DNA of 38,730 nucleotides from assembly GCA_044228875.1 (NCBI GenBank), contig JBGAUA010000014.1, positions 1 through 38,730 on the forward strand, given 5' to 3'. Of the stretch, positions 1 through 9,794 are shown piece by piece. The position numbers and the translations under genes are program-made. The notes beneath the pieces are model-generated. The model saw only the letters and a program-made list of their open reading frames with translations. It was not told the DNA's origin and did not search any database. The stretch is from Epilinea sp044228875 (GTDB lineage: Bacteria > Chloroflexota > Anaerolineae > Epilineales > Epilineaceae). The first letter of the stretch is position 1. Every line of letters starts with the position of its first letter.

Positions 1-1180
1 CGATCACCGCGTCGCCCGCGGCGTGATCGAGCCCGGCCGTCATCGCGATCTCCTTGCCGAAGTTCCGGCTGAAGTCGAGCACCACGACGCGCGCGTCGGA
101 CAGCGCGAAGCCGCGCAGCAAATCGATCGAACCGTCGCTGCTGCCGTCCGCGACGGACGCTCCAACGCTGCCGGCGACTGCGCCCCGCACAGCGATCCCC
201 TGGTTCCGTCCCTCCGGCATCGAGCGGATCGCTTGCATCGGCATCACCGTCGCGGCAGCGCGGTTCTCGGAGAGATCCTCCAACAGGAACGCGAGTTCCC
301 CGAGGCGTGTCTCGCGCTCAATGCCGCCGGCCAGCAGGGCGGCTGCGGCAGCGTCCAATGCTTGTTTGAGTTCGGCATGACCCTCTGGCAGCCCCGCGGC
401 GGCTGAGCGCATGGCCTCGGCCAGTTCAGCGCGGCCGGATGGGGACATGCGCCCGGCTTGATCGGCCAGGCGCCGTGCAGCTGCGGCGGCGTCTCGCGGG
501 CGACCGCGCCCGAGGGCCTGGCCGATCTCTCTGGCGGCACCGTGATCACCCAGGGCCTCGGCCAGGCCGGCGGCGGAACCGGCGCCTGCGCTGCCGGCAG
601 CCAGCCCGGCGCCACCGTCGGGGCCTTCGCCGCCCTCGGCGTCGGTTCCCGTACCTAGGGTGACCAGGTCGGGCAATCGATCCGGCAGGTCCAGGGGCAA
701 CACCAGGCCGAGCAAATGCAATCCCAGCGCGAGGAGCAGGCACCCGGCCATGGCCTGGCTCTCGCGATACAAGGCGCCTCCCTCCAACCGCTGAGGATTG
801 TCGAGGTAGCTCGCAGCTTGGGCGGCTTGGGCCAACAGCTGGCCTTCCACCGCTGTCCGCTGACCGCGACGGTCCACGTCGACCGCGCTGGTAAGCAGCT
901 CGGCGAGCTTGAAGCGGCGATCCAGAGCAGCGGCGTCTCGAGCGTCGCCGGGACCGGAGGCCTCGCGCCTCCTGGCCACCGCCCATGGCCAGGCGAAGGC
1001 AAGGGTCATGAGTACCCATGCCCAGGGTCCCTCGAGCACATGCCGACCAACCAGGCGCAAGGCCGCGTCGAAAGCCAGCAGGCCGGCGACTCCGACCAGC
1101 CCGCGAGCGATCCTCAAACGTCGTCGGCCGCGCCCATAGGTGTGGCGCAACGCGGCGAAGCGCAGGCGAAACGCGATCAT
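1..1180 (-). CDS. Membrane protein, 3' part replaced by a GT2 fragment; runs off left edge
   Basis: The frame starts with ATG at 1180 in an ATGA overlap with the stop of the upstream gene, so the two are translationally coupled. It stays open to base 1, about 393 residues. The N-terminal part has hydrophobic segments near residues 28-70 and 150-170, a segment ALDRRFKLAELLTSAV resembling DUF4175-type proteins (R-F-x-L-x-E-x-L-x-T-A), and then an Ala/Gly-rich, probably helical region. From about base 148 to base 1 the translation changes completely. It reads DGSSDGSIDLLRG, then a VVVLDFSRNFGKE segment, then TAGLDHAAGD, which is the core of a family 2 glycosyltransferase (DPM1/GtrB type) without its N-terminal strand. 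The function of the first part is unknown. The C-terminal part is either a real in-frame fusion or a chimeric contig end; I favour the latter. Confidence 0.7.
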   Translation of the reverse strand, partial: MIAFRLRFAALRHTYGRGRRRLRIARGLVGVAGLLAFDAALRLVGRHVLEGPWAWVLMTLAFAWPWAVARRREASGPGDARDAAALDRRFKLAELLTSAVDVDRRGQRTAVEGQLLAQAAQAASYLDNPQRLEGGALYRESQAMAGCLLLALGLHLLGLVLPLDLPDRLPDLVTLGTGTDAEGGEGPDGGAGLAAGSAGAGSAAGLAEALGDHGAAREIGQALGRGRPRDAAAAARRLADQAGRMSPSGRAELAEAMRSAAAGLPEGHAELKQALDAAAAALLAGGIERETRLGELAFLLEDLSENRAAATVMPMQAIRSMPEGRNQGIAVRGAVAGSVGASVADGSSDGSIDLLRGFALSDARVVVLDFSRNFGKEIAMTAGLDHAAGDAVI

Positions 1181-2640
1181 GTCGCCGGATCCGCGGATCG
1201 CTTGCGCGCGACGAGATTCGCGCCGATGAGGATGGCTCCGGCCATCGCCAAGACCGCTCCCAGGATAGCCGCCGGCAGCGAGCGTTCGTGAGCCCAACGC
1301 TCGGCAGCGAGGGCGCCGACCTCGTCGCCCAAGCGGGTCAGCTGCCACGCCGAACGGCGCGCCAGCGTCACGGCCTGCACCGATCGCCATGACGGCAGGG
1401 ATCGAGCCCGGTCGAGGCCGACGATTGCGGCAACGCCCAGTCGGGCACGGTCGGTCAGTTCCCGGGCGCGCGCGACGCCTGCCTGGTCGCCGACGGCCGC
1501 CAAGGGCGCTGCCGCGGCCTCGGCCGCGGCGAGCGCCTGGCGGTAGTTCCCGCCGTCCAGCAACGATAGGCTCAGGTCCAGGTCTCCGCGGGCCAGCACC
1601 GCTCGCTCGGCTCGCTCGAGCAGGTTCTGGGCCGATGCGGCGTCATCCGCGGATCTGGACGCCAGGAAACCCATGGCGCCTCGAAGCTGCGCCGCCGCTC
1701 CGCGGTAGTCGCCAGCCTCGAGTCGGGTCGTCACCCGTCGCAGGTCGATGCGATAGAGCAGATGCTCCTGCCATCCGCCATTGGTGTAGGCTGCCAGTCC
1801 GGCCCGCCAGGCGGCCTCCATCTGCGCGGCGTCTCGGCCGTAGACCTCGCTGAGGGCGCTCCGCCAGCCCTCGGCGCGACGCAGTTCGGTCAGAAAGCGA
1901 GTGAAGGTTCCAAAGCCATGTGACTGCAAGAGGTAATGCGCCATGCTCAGGCTCCATGCCTGGTGCAGCAGCGGTTCCTCGTACTCCGCTCCGGCGGCAT
2001 TGAGTTCAGACCAAGTGGGGGGCGGCGCTGAGAGGGCCTCTCGCAGGCGCGCAACGAGGACCGTGGTGGTTTCGCCGGGCTCCTGGAGGTAGCGTGCGGT
2101 TCCTACTTGCAGGCCCGGCGGTATCCGGCCCTCGCTGGCCACCGCGAGCAGCTGGGCGGCCAGAATGAGCCTCAGGCCTTCATCGGCCGCAGTGGCCAGC
2201 GCCGGACCCTTGCGATCAGCCGGCAGCCTCAGGTCCAGGACCTGCCGTGGCTGAAGGCGCGGCACGGTCACGCCCGCCACGATCGAACTGGTCGGGTCGA
2301 TCCCCGGCCGCGTGTCAGCATCCGTCCAGATGCGAATGACCATGCCCTGCGGCAGCGAGCTGTCCAATGCCGCCGCCAGCGACTGATACGCCGGCTCTAC
2401 CAGGCTGACGCAGGCATCCATCGCCTCGGCCAGCTCGGGTGGCGCCTGGAGTCGAAAGTGAGGCGTCTCGACATCCATCAATACCGGCTCTTGGACGAGC
2501 GGGATGGCGGATGCATCAGGCGTCGGTCGCGCCAAAAGCAGCAGGACGGTGACGAAGAGAAGCCGCCGGCGGGCGCGACCGCGGGGGGATGTCGCGGGTG
2601 GAGCGCCCACTGGCGCTGGGGTGGGTCCGGGCATGCACAT
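1177..2640 (-). CDS. Secreted/membrane peptidase-MA-like protein lacking catalytic residues
   Basis: 487 residues. The start at 2640 is chosen because AGGAG lies 8 bases upstream (2649-2653). The open frame continues further upstream, but only antisense to mutL. There is an N-terminal hydrophobic segment (RLLFVTVLLLLA, about residues 23-37), a soluble region beginning METPHFRL-like (VETPHFRLQAPPELA), and a C-terminal membrane segment (about 460-478, AILGAVLAMAGAILIGANL) followed by a basic tail. The layout resembles bacterial peptidase MA-type gluzincins, which open with a phrase like 'F.v..p' and carry HExxH. The corresponding helix here reads ADEGLRLILAAQLL, with no HExxH and no downstream Glu/His pair that I can see. 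It may therefore be a non-catalytic relative. It is cotranscribed with the membrane protein downstream through a 4-base overlap. The family assignment is tentative. Confidence 0.6.
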   Translation of the reverse strand: MCMPGPTPAPVGAPPATSPRGRARRRLLFVTVLLLLARPTPDASAIPLVQEPVLMDVETPHFRLQAPPELAEAMDACVSLVEPAYQSLAAALDSSLPQGMVIRIWTDADTRPGIDPTSSIVAGVTVPRLQPRQVLDLRLPADRKGPALATAADEGLRLILAAQLLAVASEGRIPPGLQVGTARYLQEPGETTTVLVARLREALSAPPPTWSELNAAGAEYEEPLLHQAWSLSMAHYLLQSHGFGTFTRFLTELRRAEGWRSALSEVYGRDAAQMEAAWRAGLAAYTNGGWQEHLLYRIDLRRVTTRLEAGDYRGAAAQLRGAMGFLASRSADDAASAQNLLERAERAVLARGDLDLSLSLLDGGNYRQALAAAEAAAAPLAAVGDQAGVARARELTDRARLGVAAIVGLDRARSLPSWRSVQAVTLARRSAWQLTRLGDEVGALAAERWAHERSLPAAILGAVLAMAGAILIGANLVARKRSADPAT

Positions 2641-2648
2641 GTCGATGT

Positions 2649-2653
2649 CTCCT
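2649..2653 (-). promoter_or_regulatory. Ribosome binding site AGGAG
   Basis: AGGAG lies 8 bases before the ATG at 2640. It fixes the start of the peptidase-like gene and rules out the long upstream extension across mutL. Confidence 0.75.
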
Positions 2654-2662
2654 GGAGAGCGG

Positions 2663-2668
2663 TATACT
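2663..2668 (+). promoter_or_regulatory. Candidate -10 element TATACT of mutL
   Basis: TATACT in the 42-base gap between the divergent start codons at 2640 and 2683. It would place the transcription start about 7 bases before the mutL ATG, giving an almost leaderless message. No convincing -35 hexamer is visible, and no good Shine-Dalgarno precedes mutL, which fits a leaderless transcript. Confidence 0.35.
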
Positions 2669-2682
2669 TCAGCCGGAAACAC

Positions 2683-4470
2683 ATGGCAAGTCCGCCCATC
2701 CAGTTGCTCGACGCCGTGACCGTCGCCCGCATTTCCGCCGGCGAGGTGATCGAGCGTCCTGCAAGCGTCGTCAAGGAGCTGCTCGAGAACAGCCTCGATG
2801 CTGGGGCGACGCGCATCGATGTTGAAATTCTCGACGGTGGGCAACGGCTGATCCGCGTGGCCGACAACGGCGTCGGCATCCCTGATGCGGATCAGATGGC
2901 GCTCGCCTTCGCTCAGCATGCGACGAGCAAGCTCCGCGTCAGCGAGGATCTCGCAGCGGTGGGTACGCTGGGATTCCGCGGCGAGGCGCTGGCTTCGGTG
3001 GCTTCGGTAAGCCAGGTGACGGCGGTCAGCCGTCCGGCGGACGGCACGGGGCATCGCCTGCGGATCGACAATGGGATGACCGTCGACCTGTCCGCCCATG
3101 GGGCGCCGGCGGGGACCACCATCACGGTGGAGAACCTGTTCAACGCCGTGCCGGCGCGGCGCAAGTTCTTGCGTCAGGCAAGCACCGAGACCGCATTGAT
3201 CCATGATCTGGTCGCGCGTTATGCTCTGGCGTTCCCTGATCGGGCCTTCAGTCTGCGATCCAATGAGCGCGAGGTCTTCCGTAGCCGCGGCGGCGGTGGC
3301 CTCGAAGCGGCTCTCGTCGCGGTTCTGGGCGCCGAAGCCGCTGCCGTCATGCTGCCCGCCGCGACGGAGCGGCTCGACCTCCCGCCGCCGTCCGGTCCGC
3401 TTCGCGTGGCCGGATTTGTGTCGCCGCCGCACCAGCATCGTGCAACTCGGCGCTACGTGGTGTTGCTGGTCAACGGCCGGCCGATTCAGGATCCCAGGCT
3501 GCAACACGCGATCCTGGAGGCCTACCACGGCATGATTCCCAGGGGCCGCTATCCGCTCGTGGTCCTGCGCGTGGACCTACCGCCCTCGGGTGTGGATGTC
3601 AATGTGCATCCGGCAAAGGCGGAAGTGCGTTTCCGCGACGCGCGCTCGGTGTACGGGGCGCTGCAGCACGCAGTTCGGGCTGCGCTCCAAGAGCGGGCGC
3701 CGATCGCTCCCGCCGGTCGCCTGTTTGCCGGTGAATCCGCGCCGACCTCGCCGAAGCCGCCCGACGAGCGGCGGTCGGCCGGCGCAACCGCCTGGACCCC
3801 GACGACGCCGACCGCCTGGCACCGACTCCCGGCCGTTTCCGAGCGGGCGGCGAGTCCCTATGAGGCGCCTTCCGTGCCGAATGCGGGCGACACGGTCGCG
3901 CTTCCGGCCCTGCGCCTAATCGGCCAACTGGCCCGCGCCTACATCCTGGCGGAAGGCCCTGACGGCCTCTACCTGATAGACCAGCATGCCGCCCATGAGC
4001 GGGTCATGTACGAGCGGATGATGGCCCGCACCGTGCCACTCGGAAGCCAGAACCTGCTTGCGCCCCTCGCCATACCCGTCACCCCGACCCAGGCAGCCCT
4101 GGTCGAGACCCACGCGCGACTGTTGTCCGAACTGGGTTTGGTCCTGGAACCGTTCGGTCCGGCAGCGCTGTTGCTGAGGGCTCTGCCGGAAGTCCTTGCC
4201 GGCGGCGAGGACCCGCAGCGAACCGTCCAGAGCATCCTGGATCTTCTTGATGTCGGCGACCGACCGGTGGAGGATGCCATCGAGGCGCGTCTGGTGCGGG
4301 CGGTCTGCAAGCGAGCCAGCGTCAAGGCGGGGCAGGCATTGACCCTGCCCGAAATGCGGCGGCTTCTCGATGATCTTGAAGCCTGCGTGGTGCCGCGCAC
4401 CTGCCCCCATGGTCGCCCGACGGTGATCAGCGTCAGCCAGCAACGGATCGACCTGCTCTTCGGGCGCTGA
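2683..4470 (+). CDS. mutL: DNA mismatch repair protein MutL (endonuclease type)
   Basis: 595 residues, starting at MASPPIQLLD. The N-terminal GHKL ATPase has the expected motifs: ISAGEVIERPASVVKELLEN with the Mg-binding Asn and SLDAGAT, DNGVGI, and TLGFRGEAL. A proline- and alanine-rich linker covers roughly residues 340-405. The C-terminal dimerisation domain carries DQHAAHERVMYE, matching the DQHA(x)2E(x)4E endonuclease signature, and later ACKRASVKAGQ and CPHGRPT, the other metal-site motifs. This is therefore a nicking MutL like that of Bacillus, expected in an organism without MutH, and not the E. coli type. It acts with MutS, which is not in this window. The open frame extends upstream to 2107, but that part is antisense to the neighbouring gene. 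It is convergent with the aminotransferase, 21 bases apart. Confidence 0.96.
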   Translation: MASPPIQLLDAVTVARISAGEVIERPASVVKELLENSLDAGATRIDVEILDGGQRLIRVADNGVGIPDADQMALAFAQHATSKLRVSEDLAAVGTLGFRGEALASVASVSQVTAVSRPADGTGHRLRIDNGMTVDLSAHGAPAGTTITVENLFNAVPARRKFLRQASTETALIHDLVARYALAFPDRAFSLRSNEREVFRSRGGGGLEAALVAVLGAEAAAVMLPAATERLDLPPPSGPLRVAGFVSPPHQHRATRRYVVLLVNGRPIQDPRLQHAILEAYHGMIPRGRYPLVVLRVDLPPSGVDVNVHPAKAEVRFRDARSVYGALQHAVRAALQERAPIAPAGRLFAGESAPTSPKPPDERRSAGATAWTPTTPTAWHRLPAVSERAASPYEAPSVPNAGDTVALPALRLIGQLARAYILAEGPDGLYLIDQHAAHERVMYERMMARTVPLGSQNLLAPLAIPVTPTQAALVETHARLLSELGLVLEPFGPAALLLRALPEVLAGGEDPQRTVQSILDLLDVGDRPVEDAIEARLVRAVCKRASVKAGQALTLPEMRRLLDDLEACVVPRTCPHGRPTVISVSQQRIDLLFGR

Positions 4471-4491
4471 CGCAGGTCCGCCGCGGCGTCG

Positions 4492-5757
<1,266 letters not shown>

Positions 5758-5831
5758 GGCTTGTCTCCACAGGATCTTGAGTGACCGAGCGGTGGCGGCA
5801 CGCCACGCGCGAGATACAGGACGTTGACGAC

Positions 5832-5837
5832 ATTATA
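5832..5837 (-). promoter_or_regulatory. -10 element TATAAT upstream of the aminotransferase
   Basis: A perfect TATAAT on the minus strand, about 75 bases upstream of the aminotransferase ATG. The region 17 bases further upstream reads ATGCGC, not a consensus -35, so promoter strength is uncertain. Confidence 0.45.
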
Positions 5838-5890
5838 GGAAAGATCGGCGGGCGGCGCATCACGGAGCGCCACCGCAACGCAGATCGGAC

Positions 5891-6709
5891 ATGTCACCTA
5901 CCATGACCACCCCAGACCAACCGCAGCAGGTCGATGATCCGGACGCCGAAGCGTACCGACGCGAGGTCGCGTACTGGGGGCACGGCAGCAGCCGGCCCGC
6001 ACCCGGCGAGTTTCTCGCCGGTCCTCGGTCCCGTTGGTCCGAAAGCGTGGAGGTGCTGAAGATCCTGCGTGAGTTCGTCCATGGCTTCCGCAGCCTTCAC
6101 TTCGTCGGTCCCTGCGTGACCGTCTTCGGGTCGGCCCGGTTCGCCGCCGACCACCGCTATTGCCAGATCGCCCGCGCTACCGGCGCGGAACTGGCGCGGG
6201 TGGGCTTCGCCGTGATGACCGGCGGCGGTCCGGGCATCATGGAGGCCGCCAATCGAGGTGCGCGCGACGCTGGCGGCCTCTCGTTGGGCGCAACCATCAA
6301 GCTCCCGCGCGAAGAGAAGCCCAACCCCTACCTCGACCGTACCCTCAATTTCGACTATTTCTTCGTCCGCAAGGTCATCCTGCAGAAGTATTCCTACGGC
6401 TTCGTCGTCCTGCCAGGCGGTTTCGGTACCCTGGACGAAGTATTCAATACGGTGACCCTCATCCAGACCCTCAAGATTGAGGACTTTCCAATAGTCTTGA
6501 TGGGCAGCGATTACTGGTCGCCCATGATCTCCTTCCTGCGGGACACCATGGTCGCGCACGGCACGATTGCCGCGGGTGACCCCGACTTGATGACCGTGAC
6601 CGACGAACCCAGCGAGGCGGTCCGGATCATTTCGGCCCAGGCGATCCGCAAGTTCGGCCTTCGCTGGCAACCGAGGCCGATCAGGGTGTTGGGAGAGCAC
6701 GCACCGTGA
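5891..6709 (+). CDS. LOG family / TIGR00730 Rossmann-fold protein
   Basis: 272 residues starting MSPTMTTPDQ (a second ATG at 5903 is possible). It carries the lysine decarboxylase-like (LOG) signature. GGGPGIMEAANRGA corresponds to the nucleotide-binding glycine loop, and LPGGFGTLDEVFN contains PGGxGTxxE, the catalytic motif of nucleoside 5'-monophosphate phosphoribohydrolases that release free cytokinin-type bases or other nucleobases. The segment FDYFFVRKVILQKYSYGFVV is typical of the longer bacterial LOG subgroup with an N-terminal extension (here about 70 residues). Its physiological substrate is unknown; AMP-type nucleotide hydrolysis is the family's usual activity. It is followed by moaB 10 bases downstream, so the two are probably cotranscribed. 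Confidence 0.88.
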   Translation: MSPTMTTPDQPQQVDDPDAEAYRREVAYWGHGSSRPAPGEFLAGPRSRWSESVEVLKILREFVHGFRSLHFVGPCVTVFGSARFAADHRYCQIARATGAELARVGFAVMTGGGPGIMEAANRGARDAGGLSLGATIKLPREEKPNPYLDRTLNFDYFFVRKVILQKYSYGFVVLPGGFGTLDEVFNTVTLIQTLKIEDFPIVLMGSDYWSPMISFLRDTMVAHGTIAAGDPDLMTVTDEPSEAVRIISAQAIRKFGLRWQPRPIRVLGEHAP

Positions 6710-6719
6710 GCAGAACGAT

Positions 6720-7301
6720 ATGGTGATGGGCGATGACAACGAGCCGGCGGAGCTGCATCGCTCTGACGCAACGCGGATCAGTGCGCCCTGCGCGGTTGTC
6801 ACCTTGAGTGATAGCCGCTCCGAGGACAGCGACCTGAGTGGCCGCTACCTGCGCGGTGCGCTGGTCCACGAAGGGCATCGGCTGCTGGGTTATCGGCTCA
6901 TCGCCGATGAACCTGCCGAACTGCGGGCTGCCGCCGATGCGTTCATCGACGACGGGGCCAAAGTGCTATTGTGCACCGGTGGGACCGGATTCGGGCCGCG
7001 CGACGGCACGATCGATACCCTCGAAGCCCTGTGGGAGCGGCGGATTCCCGGCTTCGGCGAGCTCTTCCGCATGCTCAGCTTTGCGCAGATCGGCTCCGCC
7101 GCCATGCTCAGTCGGGCTGCGGCCGGCATCTACCGAGGGGCGGTCATCTTCGCGCTGCCCGGTTCGCCGCGGGCCGTGGAACTCGCCTGGACGGCATTGA
7201 TCGAGCCGGAGCTACGGCATCTGATCCACGTGCTTGGTGTTGGCGAGGTCAGCGACGGGACAAGGCCGGCAGGTAGATTCGCGTCGCCGGATCGATCCTG
7301 A
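6720..7301 (+). CDS. moaB: MoaB/Mog-type molybdopterin biosynthesis protein
   Basis: 193 residues from the ATG at 6720 (6726 is an alternative). The MoCF-binding fold is clear: CAVVTLSDSRSEDSDLSG near residues 24-41, LLCTGGTGFGPRDGT with the conserved TGGTGxxxRD at about 83-97, then the GFGELFRMLSFAQIGSAAMLSRAAAG segment and ALPGSPRAVELAW (the LPGsp/AV motif). MoaB/Mog proteins adenylylate molybdopterin before metal insertion in molybdenum or tungsten cofactor synthesis. The N-terminal 20 residues are extra and polar. The 3' end overlaps the convergent secreted-protein gene by 53 bases (7249-7301). No other moa genes and no molybdoenzyme are in the window. Confidence 0.92.
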   Translation: MVMGDDNEPAELHRSDATRISAPCAVVTLSDSRSEDSDLSGRYLRGALVHEGHRLLGYRLIADEPAELRAAADAFIDDGAKVLLCTGGTGFGPRDGTIDTLEALWERRIPGFGELFRMLSFAQIGSAAMLSRAAAGIYRGAVIFALPGSPRAVELAWTALIEPELRHLIHVLGVGEVSDGTRPAGRFASPDRS

Positions 7302-8064
7302 ACTCCCCGGACAGGGCGGGGAATCCGCCCTGGCTGAGCGAGACATCGTAGGTGCCTGGCCCGGAAGGCGCCAGCGGCGTAGAAGCGTCGCAAGTGCCTG
7401 GATCGGCCAACCGGGTCGCGACGGGCAAGGCTTCGCCAGCGCGTGCGACGATCGTTGCGGCCAGGGACTTCAGGGTCTCGACGTCGGAGGGCGCGAGCGC
7501 GCGAGCCTGCTCGATCAACGAATCGACGGCCGTCAGCTGCCGATCGAGCTCAGCGAGATCGGCTTCGGTGGCGGTTTCCCACTCGAGGCGGGCCAACAGG
7601 CTTTGCTGGGACCAGAGCGTGACCGTTCGCGACCGTACCTGCAACAGGTACTCCTGATGCCCCGCCCGAGCGCGGGCCAAGCGGTCTGCGTCGGACCGGA
7701 GCCCGGTCCATGATTCACGCAGCCCGGTCGTCACCGATGCGCAGACGCGCTCGCCCGCCACTGTGACGATCCGCGGCTGCCAGGTCTCGGCGGCAACCTC
7801 CACATCCTGGGCCATGACCACCAGACCGCCTGGCGCTCGGACCGTCAGGCGAACGGTTTCGGCGACGCTCCCCTTTGCCTCGAAGACCAGGTCGACCGCG
7901 CGGATGGTACCCGACATGCGCGCCGGGCTCGGCAACAGGGTCTCGGCACCCGACGGCCGGAAGCGGAGCTCGCGCACGACGGCGTCCGCGTTGATGACGG
8001 CCGGCAGCAGGAAGCCGACCGGTAGGGCAAGGGCCGTCGCGAGCGTAGAAATGGTCATGCGCAT
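7249..8064 (-). CDS. Secreted hypothetical protein with C-terminal YLP motif
   Basis: 271 residues if it starts at the ATG at 8064, which has GAGGAG 7 bases upstream. A GTG at 8100 in a GTGA overlap with the FTCD stop would add 12 residues. The start MRMTISTLATALALPVGFLLPAVINA is a convincing signal peptide. The mature part has a beta-rich first half (about 30-110) and a helical middle (about 115-215, rich in Glu, Ala, Leu, Arg). It ends with a short beta segment and the C-terminus RIYLPALSRR, which resembles the YLP-type tails of secreted Chloroflexi proteins. No enzyme motif was recognised. It is the last gene of the UGP-FTCD set, although nothing in it suggests a role in folate or sugar metabolism. 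Its end overlaps moaB on the other strand. Confidence 0.75.
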   Translation of the reverse strand: MRMTISTLATALALPVGFLLPAVINADAVVRELRFRPSGAETLLPSPARMSGTIRAVDLVFEAKGSVAETVRLTVRAPGGLVVMAQDVEVAAETWQPRIVTVAGERVCASVTTGLRESWTGLRSDADRLARARAGHQEYLLQVRSRTVTLWSQQSLLARLEWETATEADLAELDRQLTAVDSLIEQARALAPSDVETLKSLAATIVARAGEALPVATRLADPGTCDASTPLAPSGPGTYDVSLSQGGFPALSGEFRIDPATRIYLPALSRR

Positions 8065-8071
8065 GGACATG

Positions 8072-8077
8072 CTCCTC
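8072..8077 (-). promoter_or_regulatory. Ribosome binding site GAGGAG
   Basis: GAGGAG 7 bases upstream of the ATG at 8064. It supports that start, which also yields a well-formed signal peptide, over the GTG at 8100. Confidence 0.6.
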
Positions 8078-8096
8078 AGCATTGATCGTTGACGGC

Positions 8097-9794
8097 TCAC
8101 AGTAAACGTCGTTCGGCGACCTTGGTCGCCAGGAAGTGTTCCAGCGACTCCACTTCAGACTCCAGTTGGCGCGCTTCGTCCACCATTGCCTGCAGCTCCG
8201 GCGTCATCGCGATCTGCCGAGCATTCACGCGCACGTTCGCGCCGGCGCCGCGCACGGCCGCGCGCAGACAGAGAGTGCCCACCCAGGCGTCTGACACTGC
8301 GTCTGGGGCGCCCAGTTCAACCATGGCTCGAAGCAGGTCCGCGAGACCGGCCGCTTCGCGCATGACCCGCAGCGGCACGGCCACCGCGTTGTGCAGCGCC
8401 GCGGACACGACCGCGCTACGCGCGTCACGCTCCGACGCACTTCCGGCCGGCAGTCGTTGGGCTGCCAGCACGGCATCGAAGGCTTTGCTGTCCTCGTCGA
8501 TCAGGGCGAGCAGGTTGGCTCGAGCCGCCTGGCCGACCTCCGCCCAGCGGCTGAACGCCTCCCAACGATCATCCCAGCCACGTTTGTTGGCCGAGACATT
8601 GGCGACCATGGCCCCCAGGGCAGCGGCGAACCCGCCCAGGGCCGCTGCCACCGAGCCGCCTCCCGGCGCTGGATGCTCCGAAGCAACGGCGGCGCTGAAA
8701 TCTCCCAGGCTGAGTCGGGCGAACCCATCCGGCGCCGCTGAACGCATCCGGTACTCGATGATCTTCCTCTGCGCGTCAAACGGCCTCAGTTCGTCCAAGC
8801 CCATGGACTTGACGGCAATCTGGATGATTTCATCCTCAGGCAGACCCAGGGACCGCTTCTGTCGGTGCAGGTAGAAGCGCCCGGCTGCAAGCATCGCCGA
8901 CAAGGGAACGAGCCCCACCAACTCGCTTCCGGTAGCTCGCATGCCCCGGTCACGGGCCGCTTCGCGACAGGCTTCGAAGGCTTCGTGAAGCGCAGTGGAG
9001 CCGAGATCGGTGATGTTCATCGAGACCTGCGCGACGCCGTATTCGGCAATGTACCAACCGACGGCCTTGACGCCCTTGAGCCGCCCGGGCAGCCACACTT
9101 CGTTGCCGTCGGCGTCGCGCGCTGCCGGACCGGTGAACGGGTCGCCTTCGCGTTTCAGCCGCCCTTGTTCGCGAATGTCGTAGGCCACTGCGAAAGCCCG
9201 CCGGGTCGACCGGGTATTCAGGTTGACGTTGTAGGCCACCAGGAAGTCGCGGGCGCCGATGACGGTGGCCCCGCTTCGCGCGTTGAACTGCGCTGGGCCG
9301 TAGTCAGGATGCCAGGCAGGGTCGGCAAGCTTGGCCGGCAACCCTTCGTACTCACCGGAACGAATCGCGTCGAGTTGTCTGCGGGCAGCTTGCGTGGCCG
9401 CCGCGCCGTACAGGTAGACGGGAATGCCGAGTTCTCTCGCTACCCGCTCCCCCAATGCCCGCGCGAGAGAGGCCGCTTCGTCCATGGTGACGCCGCTGAT
9501 CGGCACCAGAGGACAGACATCGGTCGCTCCCATGCGCGGATGCTCGCCGTGGTGCCGGCGCATGTCGATGTGTTCGGCCGCCGCGGCAATGCCCTGGAAC
9601 GCGGCCTCCAAAGTCGCCGGAGGCGCACCGACGAAGGTGATCACGGTGCGATGGGTCGAGCGACCGGGATCCACTTCGAGAAGTTGGATTCCATCCACTG
9701 CTTCGATGGCCCTTGCGATGCGGTCGATGACCGTCGCGTCGCGGCCTTCACTGAAGTTGGGTACACACTCAAGCAGCGCAGGGTCCTTGCTCAT
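8097..9794 (-). CDS. Bifunctional glutamate formimidoyltransferase / formimido-THF cyclodeaminase
   Basis: 565 residues, about the size of animal FTCD (541). The N-terminal formimidoyltransferase half (about 1-330) opens with ECVPNFSEGRD and contains RRHHGEHPRMGATD at 79-91, with the catalytic histidine expected at H82. It continues with VAYNVNLNT and a C-subdomain with VSMNITD. The C-terminal cyclodeaminase half (about 362-550) has SEHPAPGGGSVAAALGG at 372-388 and a helical folate-binding body. The enzyme moves the formimino group of formiminoglutamate (from histidine breakdown) to tetrahydrofolate and then forms 5,10-methenyl-THF, releasing ammonia. No hut genes are nearby. ATG at 9794 overlaps the stop of the UDP-glucose pyrophosphorylase gene by 4 bases. 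The two halves are separate genes in many bacteria, so the fusion is notable but known. Confidence 0.95.
   Translation of the reverse strand: MSKDPALLECVPNFSEGRDATVIDRIARAIEAVDGIQLLEVDPGRSTHRTVITFVGAPPATLEAAFQGIAAAAEHIDMRRHHGEHPRMGATDVCPLVPISGVTMDEAASLARALGERVARELGIPVYLYGAAATQAARRQLDAIRSGEYEGLPAKLADPAWHPDYGPAQFNARSGATVIGARDFLVAYNVNLNTRSTRRAFAVAYDIREQGRLKREGDPFTGPAARDADGNEVWLPGRLKGVKAVGWYIAEYGVAQVSMNITDLGSTALHEAFEACREAARDRGMRATGSELVGLVPLSAMLAAGRFYLHRQKRSLGLPEDEIIQIAVKSMGLDELRPFDAQRKIIEYRMRSAAPDGFARLSLGDFSAAVASEHPAPGGGSVAAALGGFAAALGAMVANVSANKRGWDDRWEAFSRWAEVGQAARANLLALIDEDSKAFDAVLAAQRLPAGSASERDARSAVVSAALHNAVAVPLRVMREAAGLADLLRAMVELGAPDAVSDAWVGTLCLRAAVRGAGANVRVNARQIAMTPELQAMVDEARQLESEVESLEHFLATKVAERRLL

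Noticed and set aside
2641..3528. Upstream extension of the minus-strand peptidase-like frame across mutL
   Set aside because: It is antisense to well-conserved mutL motifs, and a good ribosome binding site fixes the start at 2640.
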